A stretch of DNA of 64,000 nt from Myotis daubentonii. Taxonomy: Eukaryota > Chordata > Mammalia > Chiroptera > Vespertilionidae. Of this stretch, positions 55,029 to 64,000 are shown piece by piece. The stretch is taken from the NCBI RefSeq assembly GCF_963259705.1, contig NC_081840.1:113866074-113930073 (forward strand). Reading direction: 5' to 3'. The position numbers and the translations under genes are program-made. The notes beneath the pieces were generated by a model. It did no database searches, was not told where the DNA came from, and was given only the letters and a program-made list of their open reading frames with translations. Numbering within the stretch: position 1 is the first letter of the stretch; each line of letters opens with the position of its first letter.

Positions 55029-57716
55029 AAAAACAACAACACAGGATGGTGGCGTAGGTAAATGCCAGTACTCGCTGCCTCCCACAACCACGGAAAAATT
55101 ATAACTGAAATACAGAAAAACCATCATTCAGAACCACCTGAAAGCTGGCAGAATGGAAGCCCTACAACTAGAAAAGTAAAGAAGAAAGCACATCGAGACT
55201 GGTAGGAGGGGTGAAGGTGCCGAACAAGCTGGTCCGACACCCACATGTGTTTGTTTTTTATTGGGAGGGGTATCTAGGTTGTGGAGGCCTCCCATGAGGA
55301 GCAAGGGGTCCAAGCCCCACACCAGACCCCTCAGCACAGGGTTATAGTGCTGGGAAGAGAAGTCCCTGTAACTTTGGGCTGTAAAAACCACCAGGAATTG
55401 GGGCTGAGTGGCATGGAGGCTATGGGAGTCTCAGCAGTTCCTCTTCAAGGAGCAGTGCACGGACTTACTCAGACTCACTCCCTCTAAGCTGCACCGCTGG
55501 GGTAGCAGTTTTTTTTTTTTTTTTTTTTTGCGGGGGCGGGGGGTCCCTCTGGATACTGGGAGGAACTAGATTGTCTGGCACATGGCAAGAACTCAGAGGT
55601 GGCTTTATTCTGGACAAAAGTGCCAGCAGAGGTCATTGTTCTTATGCTGAGACGTCTCTCCTTTGCAGAGCTGATTAAGAGGCACCCTATCTGAGATTCC
55701 ATAGCTCATACTGTTTGCTCTGCCCTGGTGATTCCCTGAGATCCTGCCCAACCCAATTTGCAGCCCCACTCAAGCTGTTTGTAGTGGCTTTTCCATATGA
55801 ATGGACTGTCCTGCCTCAGGCTTCAGACTTTTCTAAAATCTCTTAAATGAGCAGTGTGCCACATTCCTGTCAATAAGAAACCTGACACTAGCATCAGCCT
55901 GCCTTGTTTCAGCCTGGCCTCCCCGGGCACTTCCAAGCCCAACACAAAAGCAGCCATATGTAGATTGGTCTGGAGCTCCTGATGAGTGGCCCCAGGCAGG
56001 GTATAGGCAGTGGCTGACTTTGCATCTCCATGGGAGCCGCAGAGCTAGTGCACCAGGCTGACAGCTTCAGACCATGCCAGATTACAACCCTACCACATCC
56101 ACGAGCAACACACTCAAGGGACAGATTCAGTGAGCACCAAAGCCCCACTGAAGCAAGTCCTGATCCACCCGGGTGTCTCCTGCACAGCAGTTCTTCTACT
56201 GTAGTTGCAACTGGTCCTCACACCCAGTTGGCCTAGGGGGTCAATCCCTCCCAGTGATGCCAACAGTAATCAAGGCTCAACTACAACAAAATTTTGCACA
56301 CAACCCACACAGGAGTGCACCTAGACTGCCCAGCTCAGGTGACTGGGGAGGCTGTGTCATTAGGCCATAAAGGACACCTACTACACAAGGCCAGGAGACA
56401 TAGCAGCTCTACCTAATACATAGAAACAAACACAGAGAAGCAGCCAAAATGTGGAGACAAAGAAACATGTCACAAATGAAAGAACAGAATAAATCTCCAG
56501 AAAAAGAACTAAATGAAATGGAAGCAAGCAAATTATTAGATACAGAGTTCAAAACAATGGTTATAAGAATGCTCAAGGATCACTGAGAGCTTCAAGGGAC
56601 TTAATGAGAGTTTCAAGGAGCCTAGTGAGAATTTCAAGGAAATTAGTGAGAACATAAAAGACATGAAAAAGGACCAGTCAGAAATGAAGGATATACTAAT
56701 GGAAATTAAGAATAATTTAAAGAGAATCAATAATAGAGTAGAGGATGCTGAGAATCAAATCAGTGATTTGGAATATGAGGAAGCAAAAAACATTCAGAAG
56801 AGCAAAAAGAAAAAAGAATTCAAAAATATAAAGATAGTGTAAGGGGCCTCTCGGACAACTTCAAGTGTACCAATATTTGCATTATGGGGGTGCCAGAAGA
56901 AGAGAGAGAGCAAGATATTGACAACCTATTTGAAGAAATAATGACAGAAAACTTCCCTTACCAGTTGAAAGAAATAGACTTACAAGTCCGGGAAACACAG
57001 AAAGTCCCAAAGAAGATGAATCCAAAGAGGCCCACACCAAGACACATCATAATTACAATACTAAGGGTTAAAGACAAAGAGAGAATCTTAAATGCATCAA
57101 GAGAAAAGCAGTTAGTTACCTACAAGGGAGTGCCCATAAGACTGTCTGCTGATTTCTCAACAGAGATTTTGCAGGTCAGAAGGGAGAGGCAAGAAATATT
57201 TAAAGTGATGAATAGCAAGGGACTATAACCAAGATTACTCTACCAAGCAAAGCTATTTAGAATTGAAGGACAGATAAAGAGCTTCACAGATAAGAAAATG
57301 CTAAAGGAGTTCATCACTACCAAACTAGTATTAATGAAATGTTAAGGCTATTCTTTAAGAAGAAGAAGAAAAAAAAGGAAGATAAAAAATATGAACAATA
57401 AAATGGCAATAAATACATAGCTATCAACAATTGAATCTAAAAATCAAAATAAAAAAAAATAAGGAATCTAATGAACAAAATAACCTGATGAATAGAATAG
57501 AACCAGAGACATGGAAACATGGAACAGACTGATGAGTCTCAGAGGGAGACGGTCACGGGAAGAGATTAACCAAAAACATATGCATATATACATCACCTAT
57601 GGACACAAATATTAGGGTGGTGAAGGTCTAGGGTGTGACTAGAACCAGGTGGAGGGGAATAATGGGGGGGGGGAGGACAGCTGAAATACTCTCAACAATA
57701 AAGATTTTAAAAAATA
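55029..57716 (+). mobile_element. Full-length HAL1 retrotransposon (L1 lineage, ORF1 only)
   Basis: 2688-bp element flanked by the perfect 15-bp duplication AATAAAATAATATTA (55014-55028 and 57717-57731). Order: 5'UTR starting GGATGGTGGCGTAGGTAAAT, a T21 run at 55509, ORF1 from about 56452, then directly the L1-type 3'UTR (GAAGAGATTAACCAAAAACA; CTCTCAACAATAAAGATTTT) and an A-rich tail. There is no ORF2 between ORF1 and the 3'UTR. HAL1 is the known ORF2-less L1 derivative that depends on L1 machinery in trans. The clean duplications show that it moved in this form rather than losing ORF2 later. Confidence 0.88.
56452..57360 (+). pseudogene. HAL1 ORF1 (decayed)
   Basis: RNA-binding chaperone-like protein of L1. 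N-terminus MSQMKEQNKSPEKELNEME and EFKTMVIRMLKD, then a stop (TGA near 56584). The coiled coil follows in broken frames with repeated FKE.S-type heptads (56590-56760) and NRVEDAENQISDLE. The RRM and C-terminal domain are open from 56884 to 57228: IMGVPEEEREQDIDNLFEE, NPKRPTPRHIIITILRVKD, REKQLVTYKGVPIRLSADF. A nonsense change (CTATAA at 57223-57228) cuts the last 40 residues, which continue in frame as LLYQAKLFRIEGQIKSF and LKEFITTK. Not functional. Confidence 0.85.
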
Positions 57717-57731
57717 AATAAAATAATATTA

Positions 57732-58289
57732 TCTTGATGCCATTTATGATGACCTTGGGTTTCTATGTCAATTAAATTATAATATTTTTTAGTTTTAATG
57801 GCAACCAGCACTGAGAATCTTAGCTCATATGTATCCACAGTAAGAAAGGGCCCTTACCATTGCCCAGATGGTAAATTTTAACAATGATAATGTTTTGGTT
57901 TGTATTTCTGGTACATGTTAAAGAATATATAAATTTGTAGCTTACTTCATGTGAACTTGTGAGCCATAATTGTACAATTAACCTGTGAACCTGTAAACCC
58001 ATCAGCCATCTTAGGAAAATTATTAATAATTGTGTACTCGGCTCTGATTCCAGTCCCTGCCTCTTTTCCATCCCTTCTTCAGGTAAAAATTGTCCTGCAT
58101 TGCTTTGCATTTAAAAATAGTTGGTCACCTATGACATTTCTAACAGTATGTTGTTTATATTTTCTGGAATATAAGTTTTATAGAACTGCTGTTGGCATCT
58201 TGGAGGAGAATAGATGTTACATTATGGTGTACGTATTCCAGGGGATGTTATTCCGAGTGAAAGTGGGCATGTTCTGTCTGCAAGTGACC
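57732..58289. other. Unique intergenic sequence
   Basis: Nothing recognised. Confidence 0.4.
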
Positions 58290-58965
58290 ACGGATGAATC
58301 TGTGTGAGGCAGAAACCAACTCTTGTTCTGCTCAGGCCAGGCCTGGCTTTTATCTTCACTCTAGGAAATAGAATTTAAAAGAGATGAAATGAAAAGGACT
58401 TCCCTTCCTCCACTCTTCATACCCCATTACTTCCTATGGACAAAGAGGTTATCAGAGTCCTGAGACAGTTCTCCTTAGAAAGCCCTACTTGCAAGGTTGG
58501 CCCTTGCCTGACCTTAGGAACTTGTATTTGGGAAGGTCCCCACTATTTCCTGGTAAGAGTGGCTCACTATGCCTAAACTGTCCAAAAAATATGATTTATG
58601 CTGAACACTGCTTTCCCACTGGAATCTTCAATTTGGGTACAAGTCAGAAAGAGGTACCTACATGACCAGAACCTCCTTCCTACTGTCCCCTGATTAAAGC
58701 CATGGGCACAGAGTCTCTGATGAGCTTCCCTGGTAGACAACTCTCCACACGTGTTGTCACAACTCAATCTTGGGGAATTTAGTGTGTCCTGTGCGACTCC
58801 ACTGGGACAGGACTCTTGGAAGCTGGTGTCTGTTTTCCTCTGGACTTGGCCCCTGTGCCTTTCTCTCTCTGATTTTGCTTTGTATTCTTTCATTGTATTA
58901 AATCACAGCTGTGCGCACCACTCTATCACACTGAGTCTTGGGGGCCCTGACACTCCTCCAAATCA
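58290..58965 (+). repeat. Ancient LTR-like repeat
   Basis: CTCCACACGTGTTGTCACAA, TGTGTCCTGTGCGACTCCAC, TGTCTGTTTTCCTCTGGACT, TTTTGCTTTGTATTCTTTCA and ATTAAATCACAGCTGTG near a CTGAGTCTTGGGG end follow an old mammalian LTR consensus that I recall but cannot name with certainty. Confidence 0.45.
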
Positions 58966-59640
58966 TTTTTTTTGTACTCTATCTCAAGACTCTGAATAGA
59001 GGGACCTCTGCTCTGAGGGTATATTTTGGAGGGTCCTGAATATCTCAGGTGTGCATGCATGCATGCCATACATGTATGCACCTCTAGCGTTTGAGATCTG
59101 GAGTTCAGGACTGGCCCAGTACAATATGACCCTAAAGGCCTGCTCCCAGAAGTATCACCATTCAGGCTCCAGGGAAACCCAATTGCATGTCTCTTGCCTA
59201 TGTTTTGGGAAACTGCATTGAATACCGTGAAGGTTGTGTGCTATGCGATTCCAACAATGTCAGAAGAAAACCCAGCTTCAGAGAGCAGGGAGGAGCTGAG
59301 CAGAAGTGCTGGGTAAGAGAAAAGGCAAATTAATTAACTTGTCAGGTCCCTCCTCTAAGCTTGAATGCAATAGATTCCTATATACATAACAAATTATTGT
59401 TTTTCAGTAGTGCCTTATTTCTCTATATGTTCCAATTTCTGATTTCGGAGATAAGAATTAACACAGCATTCACAACACTTACGTATGGATGCTGAAGCAT
59501 ATTAACTACTGTAAGCAGTACTGATTATGACTAAATGTGTATATTTATGAAGCTCAAGACATGATATGTGTGAAGTGAGACAGCAATTCCTTACATTGGC
59601 AGTTTGAAGGACACTGAATCATAGAATTCCCCCATACTGC
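58966..59640. other. Unique intergenic sequence
   Basis: Nothing recognised. ATGCATGCATGC tract at 59055. Confidence 0.4.
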
Positions 59641-60478
59641 AGAGGACATCTGTCTCAGGCAGACCTTTACAATCCAGCTAGCTTTAGCCTGGGGAGAAGC
59701 AATTGCTCCACCCTATTGGAAAACCTCTTGACCCTCCCCACCCACTCTGGAGTTTATGCCTTGCTGTGATCTACAGCCTGCAGATAGAGATGGATCTCTG
59801 GGTACTTCGAGTCGTTGCCAGATCTGCTTCTGGACCTGGGGCTATGAAAAGCAGATCTTGGTGCACATATTGACCCTTTCCAAAGGCATCCAGCCCCAGC
59901 ACAGGGAGCCACAAGCTGTGGATTGCTGATAGCTCCAAGCAGGGTACTCAGGGCTAGTCACAAATAGCATCTGACATTGTCCTGTACCAGAGACCCTCCA
60001 AAAAGACTGGGAGTCATAGAAGATCTACCTAATACATAGAAACAAACCCAAATTGGCAGCAAAAATGGAAAGACAAAAAACCAAACCCCAAATAAAAAAA
60101 AAAAGAATTCTCTAGAAGAAGAGCTAAATGAAATGGAAATAAAAATTTTTATCAGATACAGCATTCAGAATAATTATTACAAGGATTCTCAACAGCATGT
60201 GAACAGGTATAGAATCTGAAAAATGACCAGTTGAAAATGAAGAATGACATAGCAATAATAAAGAACACATTAGAAGGAACAGCAGATTAGGAGAAGCCAA
60301 GGATCAGATTAGTGAATTAGAAGACAGGGCAGAAAAAAATCTCTCAATCAGAGAACCAAAAAGAAAAAAACCAATTAAAACACAGGAGGGCAGCTTAAGG
60401 GAGTGTGGGATAACATAAAACACAACAATATTCACATCATAGGAGTACCAGAATGTGAATAAAGTGAGCAAGGGATAG
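59641..60478 (+). mobile_element. Truncated L1/HAL1 5'UTR and ORF1
   Basis: Homologous to 56000-56880: CTACCTAATACATAGAAACAA at 60025 and 56411, then an ORF1 start (ATGGAAAGACAAAAAACC), coiled-coil region with stops, and NIFTS/IIGVPE-like sequence ending near 60478. The 3' half is missing. Older than the HAL1 at 55029. Confidence 0.75.
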
Positions 60479-60539
60479 TGAACCCCCACTCACAGCCTGT
60501 GGCCTCTTCATGCCATGCTGGGAATGCGGGTACTGGGGC

Positions 60540-60720
60540 TGGGGTGAAGGGATTTGAATTTTAGCTCTGTCACTTTGGGACAATGTCACAACAAATTTCG
60601 CTAACCTCTGATTTTATTTTGACATATGTAATATGGGAGTTCAGTGTTGTTGTGAAAACTGGAGCATTGTCTTTAAAACACATAGCACAGTGGCTTGTGA
60701 CTTCACACAGGTTACCAAAG
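60540..60720 (+). repeat. MIR-like fragment
   Basis: GATTTGAATTTTAGCTCTGTCA, CTAACCTCTGATTTTATTTT and AACACATAGCACAGTGGC are a decayed sense MIR. Confidence 0.5.
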
Positions 60721-61354
60721 TTTTTAGATAGGGAAACTGAGGAAAGATGTTAACCAAGAGGCTAAAGTCCTGTTGGTGGATAGTAGAGGAACAAAGACCC
60801 AGCATTTTGATGCCCAGCCCCCTGTTCATTCCAGTGTCTGGGCCCTGAATACACATGGTTCCTCTATAGCCTGCCTGCTGTCTTGCCTCCACCAGGGTGA
60901 GGAAACATGCCTACTTTGCAAGCTGTGAGGTGGCCTGGTCTGAGCACTAGTTCATTTTCCTTGGTATGTACCTCAGAGGATTTAGAGCCATGTTGGCTGC
61001 ACACTGGAGGTCCCCTTACCTGTAAGTTATTCCACCAGTAATTAGATTTCTTTCTATTCTGGGAAGCCAGCAAGTATAAATCCACAGAAACCTGGGAACA
61101 GATGATATAAGGGTCACCTGAGTTTCCACTCTGCCTAAAATGCATCTTTCAGGAAAATGACTTCTTTGGGCAAATAAGTTACTGTGGTCCCAGGGTAACT
61201 GTAGCTCAAGCTCTGACCAAAAATGGCTTCTCTTCCCAGCCTGCTTTTCTTCTCAGGCGAGACTGATTCAAACCCTGAGATTCTTAGTCCTTCAGGTGTG
61301 CCACTTGGAGGTCAGACACTTTGAACCATGATACAAATTGCTATTTATTTGCAA
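60721..61354. other. Unique intergenic sequence
   Basis: Nothing recognised. Confidence 0.4.
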
Positions 61355-61466
61355 GAGAATAAAATCAGGTACCTACCTCATGCCATGCACAATAATAAAT
61401 TCCATGTGGATTAAAGATTTGTAAATTAAATAGAAAATCTTAACAAAAGACAATGTAAGACTACAT
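61355..61466 (+). mobile_element. Old L1M ORF2 scrap
   Basis: GTACCTACCTCATGCCATGC, ATAATAAATTCCATGTGGAT and TAAAGATTTGTAAATTAAAT match the conserved DLxTP-YT-INSKWIK region of L1 ORF2. Confidence 0.65.
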
Positions 61467-61469
61467 ATA

Positions 61470-61664
61470 CAGGATATCCCCAAAACATGCATACATACTT
61501 TAACATCTGATAGCTCAGTTGATGTTTTTGTTCTTTTCAACCAGACTAAGCTTTGAATAAAGAAAATTCATCCTAAACTGCTACTGGGAGTTTAAAAAGG
61601 AAGTTGAAGTTCAAATACTGCCTTTATAATTATTCAAAGTGTGTATAATTTTGGGGGGACCCTG
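61470..61664 (+). mobile_element. Internally deleted mariner-like element, copy 1
   Basis: Left end CAGGATATCCCCAAAACATG preceded by TA; right end AATTTTGGGGGGACCCTG is its imperfect inverted repeat. Between them the frame reads RLSFE-stop-RKFILNCYWEF and EVEVQ, the N-terminal helix-turn-helix start of a mariner/Tc1-type transposase, then jumps to the terminal repeat. The catalytic DDE/D core is deleted. Confidence 0.7.
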
Positions 61665-61931
61665 GGTACCCTTCAAAAAATGTATATACATTTTAACAAC
61701 TGATAACTCACTTCTTAACTTTCACTCCTCTTCAGGTTTAACTGATTTAAAATAATGGGTGAAGCCAGACTAAGCTATGAACAGAGAAAATTTATCCACT
61801 AGACTTTTTAACTGGGGATACATAAAGGATACAGTTAATGGTACAAAACAGGCAACAGTTGATGAATTGAGGGTGCACAAAACCGAATGAAATGATTCTT
61901 GATGTTTGCGATTCCATTGCTTTGCAATATC
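61662..61931 (+). mobile_element. Internally deleted mariner-like element, copy 2
   Basis: Starts CTGGGTACCCTTCAAAAAAT, overlapping the end of copy 1 by three bases. From 61755 the frame reads MGEARLSYEQRKFIH-stop, the same transposase N-terminus as copy 1. It then shifts to WGYIKDTVNGTKQATVDELR (61816-61875), resembling the C-terminal end of the same transposase class. The middle is deleted. The right terminal repeat is absent: L1 sequence begins at about 61932. Confidence 0.7.
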
Positions 61932-62712
61932 AGCAGTGCACATGGGTCATTCTTAAAGATAGACCACATGTTAGGACACAAAACAAGTCTCTACAAGTTC
62001 AAGAAGATTCAAATCATATCAAGCATCTTCTCAGATCACAATGGCATGAAATTAGAAATCAAATACGATAAAAACACTCAAATTCATGAGCGCTAAATAA
62101 CATGTTATTAAACAATGAATAGGTTACCAATGAGATCAAGGAAGAAATAAAAAACTTCCTGGGAACAAATGAAAATGAACACACACCACTCAAAATCTAT
62201 GGGACACAGCAAAAGCAGTCCTGAGAGGGAAGTTCATAGCACTACATGCTTATCTCAAAAAACAAGACAAATTGATAATAAACTATTTAACCCTACAACT
62301 CAAAGAATTAGAAAGAGAACAACAAGAAAAGCTCAGAGTGAGTAGAGGGAAAGAAATAGTGAAGATCAGAGTGGAAATAAATGACATAGAGACTAAAAAA
62401 AAAACCAATACAAAAGATCAATGAAACCAAGAACCAGTTCTTTGAAAAGATAAACAAGATTGATGAACCTTTAGCCAGACTTATCAAGAAACAAAGAAAG
62501 AGGACCCAAAAAAACAAAATCAGAAATGAAAGAGTTGAAGTAACAACTGACACCACAGAAATACAAAGGATTGTAAGAAAATATTATGAATAACTTATAT
62601 GCCAACCAACTGGATAGCCTGAATGAGAGGGACATATTCCTAGAAAAATAAAATCTTCCAAAACTGAATCAGAAAACCTGAATAGGCCAATAACAACTTA
62701 TGAAACTAAAGC

Positions 62713-62745
<33 letters not shown>

Positions 62746-62879
62746 AATCATCCAGCAAACAAGAACCTTGATCTGGATGGCTTCACAGAGGAGTTTTACC
62801 AAACATTCAAGGAAGAACTAACACCCAGCCTCCTCAAATTATTTCAAAAATTTCAAGAGAAAAGAACACTTCCAATATT
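61932..62879 (+). mobile_element. L1 ORF2 (endonuclease end and linker), left of SINE
   Basis: HGSFLKIDHMLGHKTSLYK and IFSDHNGMKLEIKYD blocks, then KIDEPLARLIKK and NSYANQLDSLNERDIF-type text with frameshifts. Same subfamily as the host L1 at 29641. No insert at the site where that L1 carries the LTR-like element. Contains a (CAA)n expansion at 62712-62745. Confidence 0.9.
62712..62745. repeat. (CAA)n microsatellite
   Basis: About 11 CAA units inside L1 ORF2, likely expanded from a Gln/Lys-rich coding run. Confidence 0.95.
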
Positions 62880-63107
62880 TTTTTAAAAAATATATTTTAT
62901 TGAATTTTTTTTTTTTTTACAGAGAGGAAGGGAGAGGGATAGAGAGTTAGAAACATTGATGAGAGAGAAACATCGATCAGCTGCCTCCTGCACACCCCCC
63001 ACTGAGGATATGCCTGCAATCAAGGTACATGCCCTTGACCAGAATTGAACCTGGGACCCTTGAGTCTGCAGGCTGACGCTCTATCCACTGAGCCAAACCG
63101 GGTAGGG
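62880..63107 (-). mobile_element. Ves SINE
   Basis: Young reverse copy with T14 run. Flanks CCAATATTTTT and CCAAGCTATTTTT are the imperfect target duplication. Confidence 0.93.
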
Positions 63108-64000
63108 CCCAAGCTATTTTTATTAGACCAGCATTATTCTAATCCCAAAACCAGATAAAGACAGTACAAAGAAAGAGATTTACAGCCAATACCTCTGATA
63201 AATATAGATGCTAAAATCCTCAACAAAATATTAGCAAATAAGATCCAGCAATATATTACAAAGATCATATATCATGACCAAGTGGATTTATTCAAGGGAT
63301 GCAAAGCTGGTACAATATTTGCATATCAATAAACGTGATACATCACATAAACAAATTGGAGGACAAAAATCACATGATCATATCAATAGACTGAGAAAAA
63401 GCATTTGACAATATCCAACACCATTTTTTAATAAAATGTTTCAGTAAAGTGGGAATAGAGGGATCACACCTCAACACAATAAAGGCCATATATGACAAAT
63501 CTACAGCCAACATCATACTCAATGGAAAAAAACTAAAACCATTTCCCCTAAGAACTGGAACAAGACAGGGATGTTTGTTTTCACTACTCTTATTCAATAT
63601 AGTACTAGAAGTCCTAGACACAGTGATCAGACAAGAAGAAAACAGGAAAGGCATCCAAATTAGAAAGGAGGAAGTAAAACTGTCATTATTCACAGATGAT
63701 ATGATATTGTACCTAGAAAACCCTAAAGACTCCACCAAAAATCTACTAGATTTAATAAATGAATTCAGCAATTTAGCAGGATACAAATGAACACCCAGAA
63801 ATTAATGACAATTTTATATACCAATAATGAATTCTCAGAAAGAGACTCCCCCTAAAAATAAACCAATACCATTACCATTGCAACAAAAATATTTAAGATA
63901 CTTAGGAATAAACTTAACCAAGGAGGTAAAAGACCTGTACTTGGAAAACCACAGGACATTCAAAAAAGAAATAGAGGAAGATATAAACAAGTGGAAGAAT
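63108..64000 (+). mobile_element. L1 ORF2 reverse transcriptase, runs off window
   Basis: Resumes ORF2. The frame 63449-63790 is open for 113 codons and includes [20 protein letters not shown] and, at about 63685-63705, the catalytic [10 protein letters not shown] with both aspartates retained. Flanked by stops upstream (ATAGACTGAGAAAAAG) and downstream, so it is inactive as a whole. The 3' end lies beyond 64000. Confidence 0.9.

Noticed and set aside
6906..63107. tRNA-like heads (GGTTTGGCTCAGTGGATAGAGC with GGTTCGATTCC box B) as tRNA genes
   Set aside because: They are the promoter-bearing heads of Ves SINEs, followed by SINE bodies and A-rich tails. They do not fold as complete tRNAs.

Overview
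This window looks like nuclear DNA of a vesper bat (Vespertilionidae, Myotis/Eptesicus/Pipistrellus group). The evidence is the repeat content: about 15 Ves-type tRNA-derived SINEs, several HeliBat rolling-circle transposons (CTAG 3' end, GTGCAC...GTGCAC hairpin, A/T target), two SPIN hAT elements, and L1/HAL1 elements next to old mammalian MIR, MaLR, hAT-Charlie and L1M copies. I found no intact host protein-coding gene. The long open frames are retrotransposon remnants, two retrocopy fragments, or chance frames. Exons too short to recognise by eye cannot be excluded in the unique stretches. All family names rest on reading the sequence, not on a database search. LAYOUT. 1-1138: 3' part of a HeliBat made mostly of a GC-rich minisatellite. 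1139-2562: an L1 3' end with an inverted 5' segment. 2563-8100: mostly unique, with three Ves SINEs and a MIR. 8111-10039: an L1 scrap, a palindromic Tigger-like MITE, about 700 bp of unidentified sequence and a retropseudogene fragment of PIK3R2. 10040-20957: unique sequence with old L1, MIR, a MaLR LTR, Ves SINEs and a perfectly bounded MER5-like hairpin. 20958-22095: L1M with a small L1 3' end inside. 23586-25737: two HeliBats joined head to tail, one holding a SPIN and the other a Ves SINE. 25738-36640: a multilevel nest in which old L1M is split by a younger L1 that itself holds an LTR-like insert, a Ves SINE and an inverted L1 carrying another Ves SINE. 36641-54700: mostly unique, with scattered old repeats. 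At 40486-41203 it contains the most unusual object in the window, an LTR with a 4-bp target duplication whose upstream part is homologous to the start of the host gene CREBZF; an empty paralogous site lies 1 kb upstream. 54741-57716: a Ves SINE and a full-length HAL1 (ORF1-only L1 relative) with clear target duplications. 58290-60478: an LTR-like repeat and a second, truncated 5'UTR/ORF1 copy. 61470-61931: two internally deleted mariner-like elements. 61932-64000: L1 ORF2 running off the window. HOW THE PARTS RELATE. There is no operon or pathway here. The logic is insertion history: SPIN is younger than the HeliBat it sits in, Ves SINEs are younger than the L1s they interrupt, and the composite LTR is younger than the 300-bp duplication that preserves its empty site. 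Regulatory potential lies in the LTR promoter elements, a CpG-rich stretch with a CTCF-like motif (39760-40130), G-quadruplex-prone tracts and a repeat-free stretch at 49900-50690.
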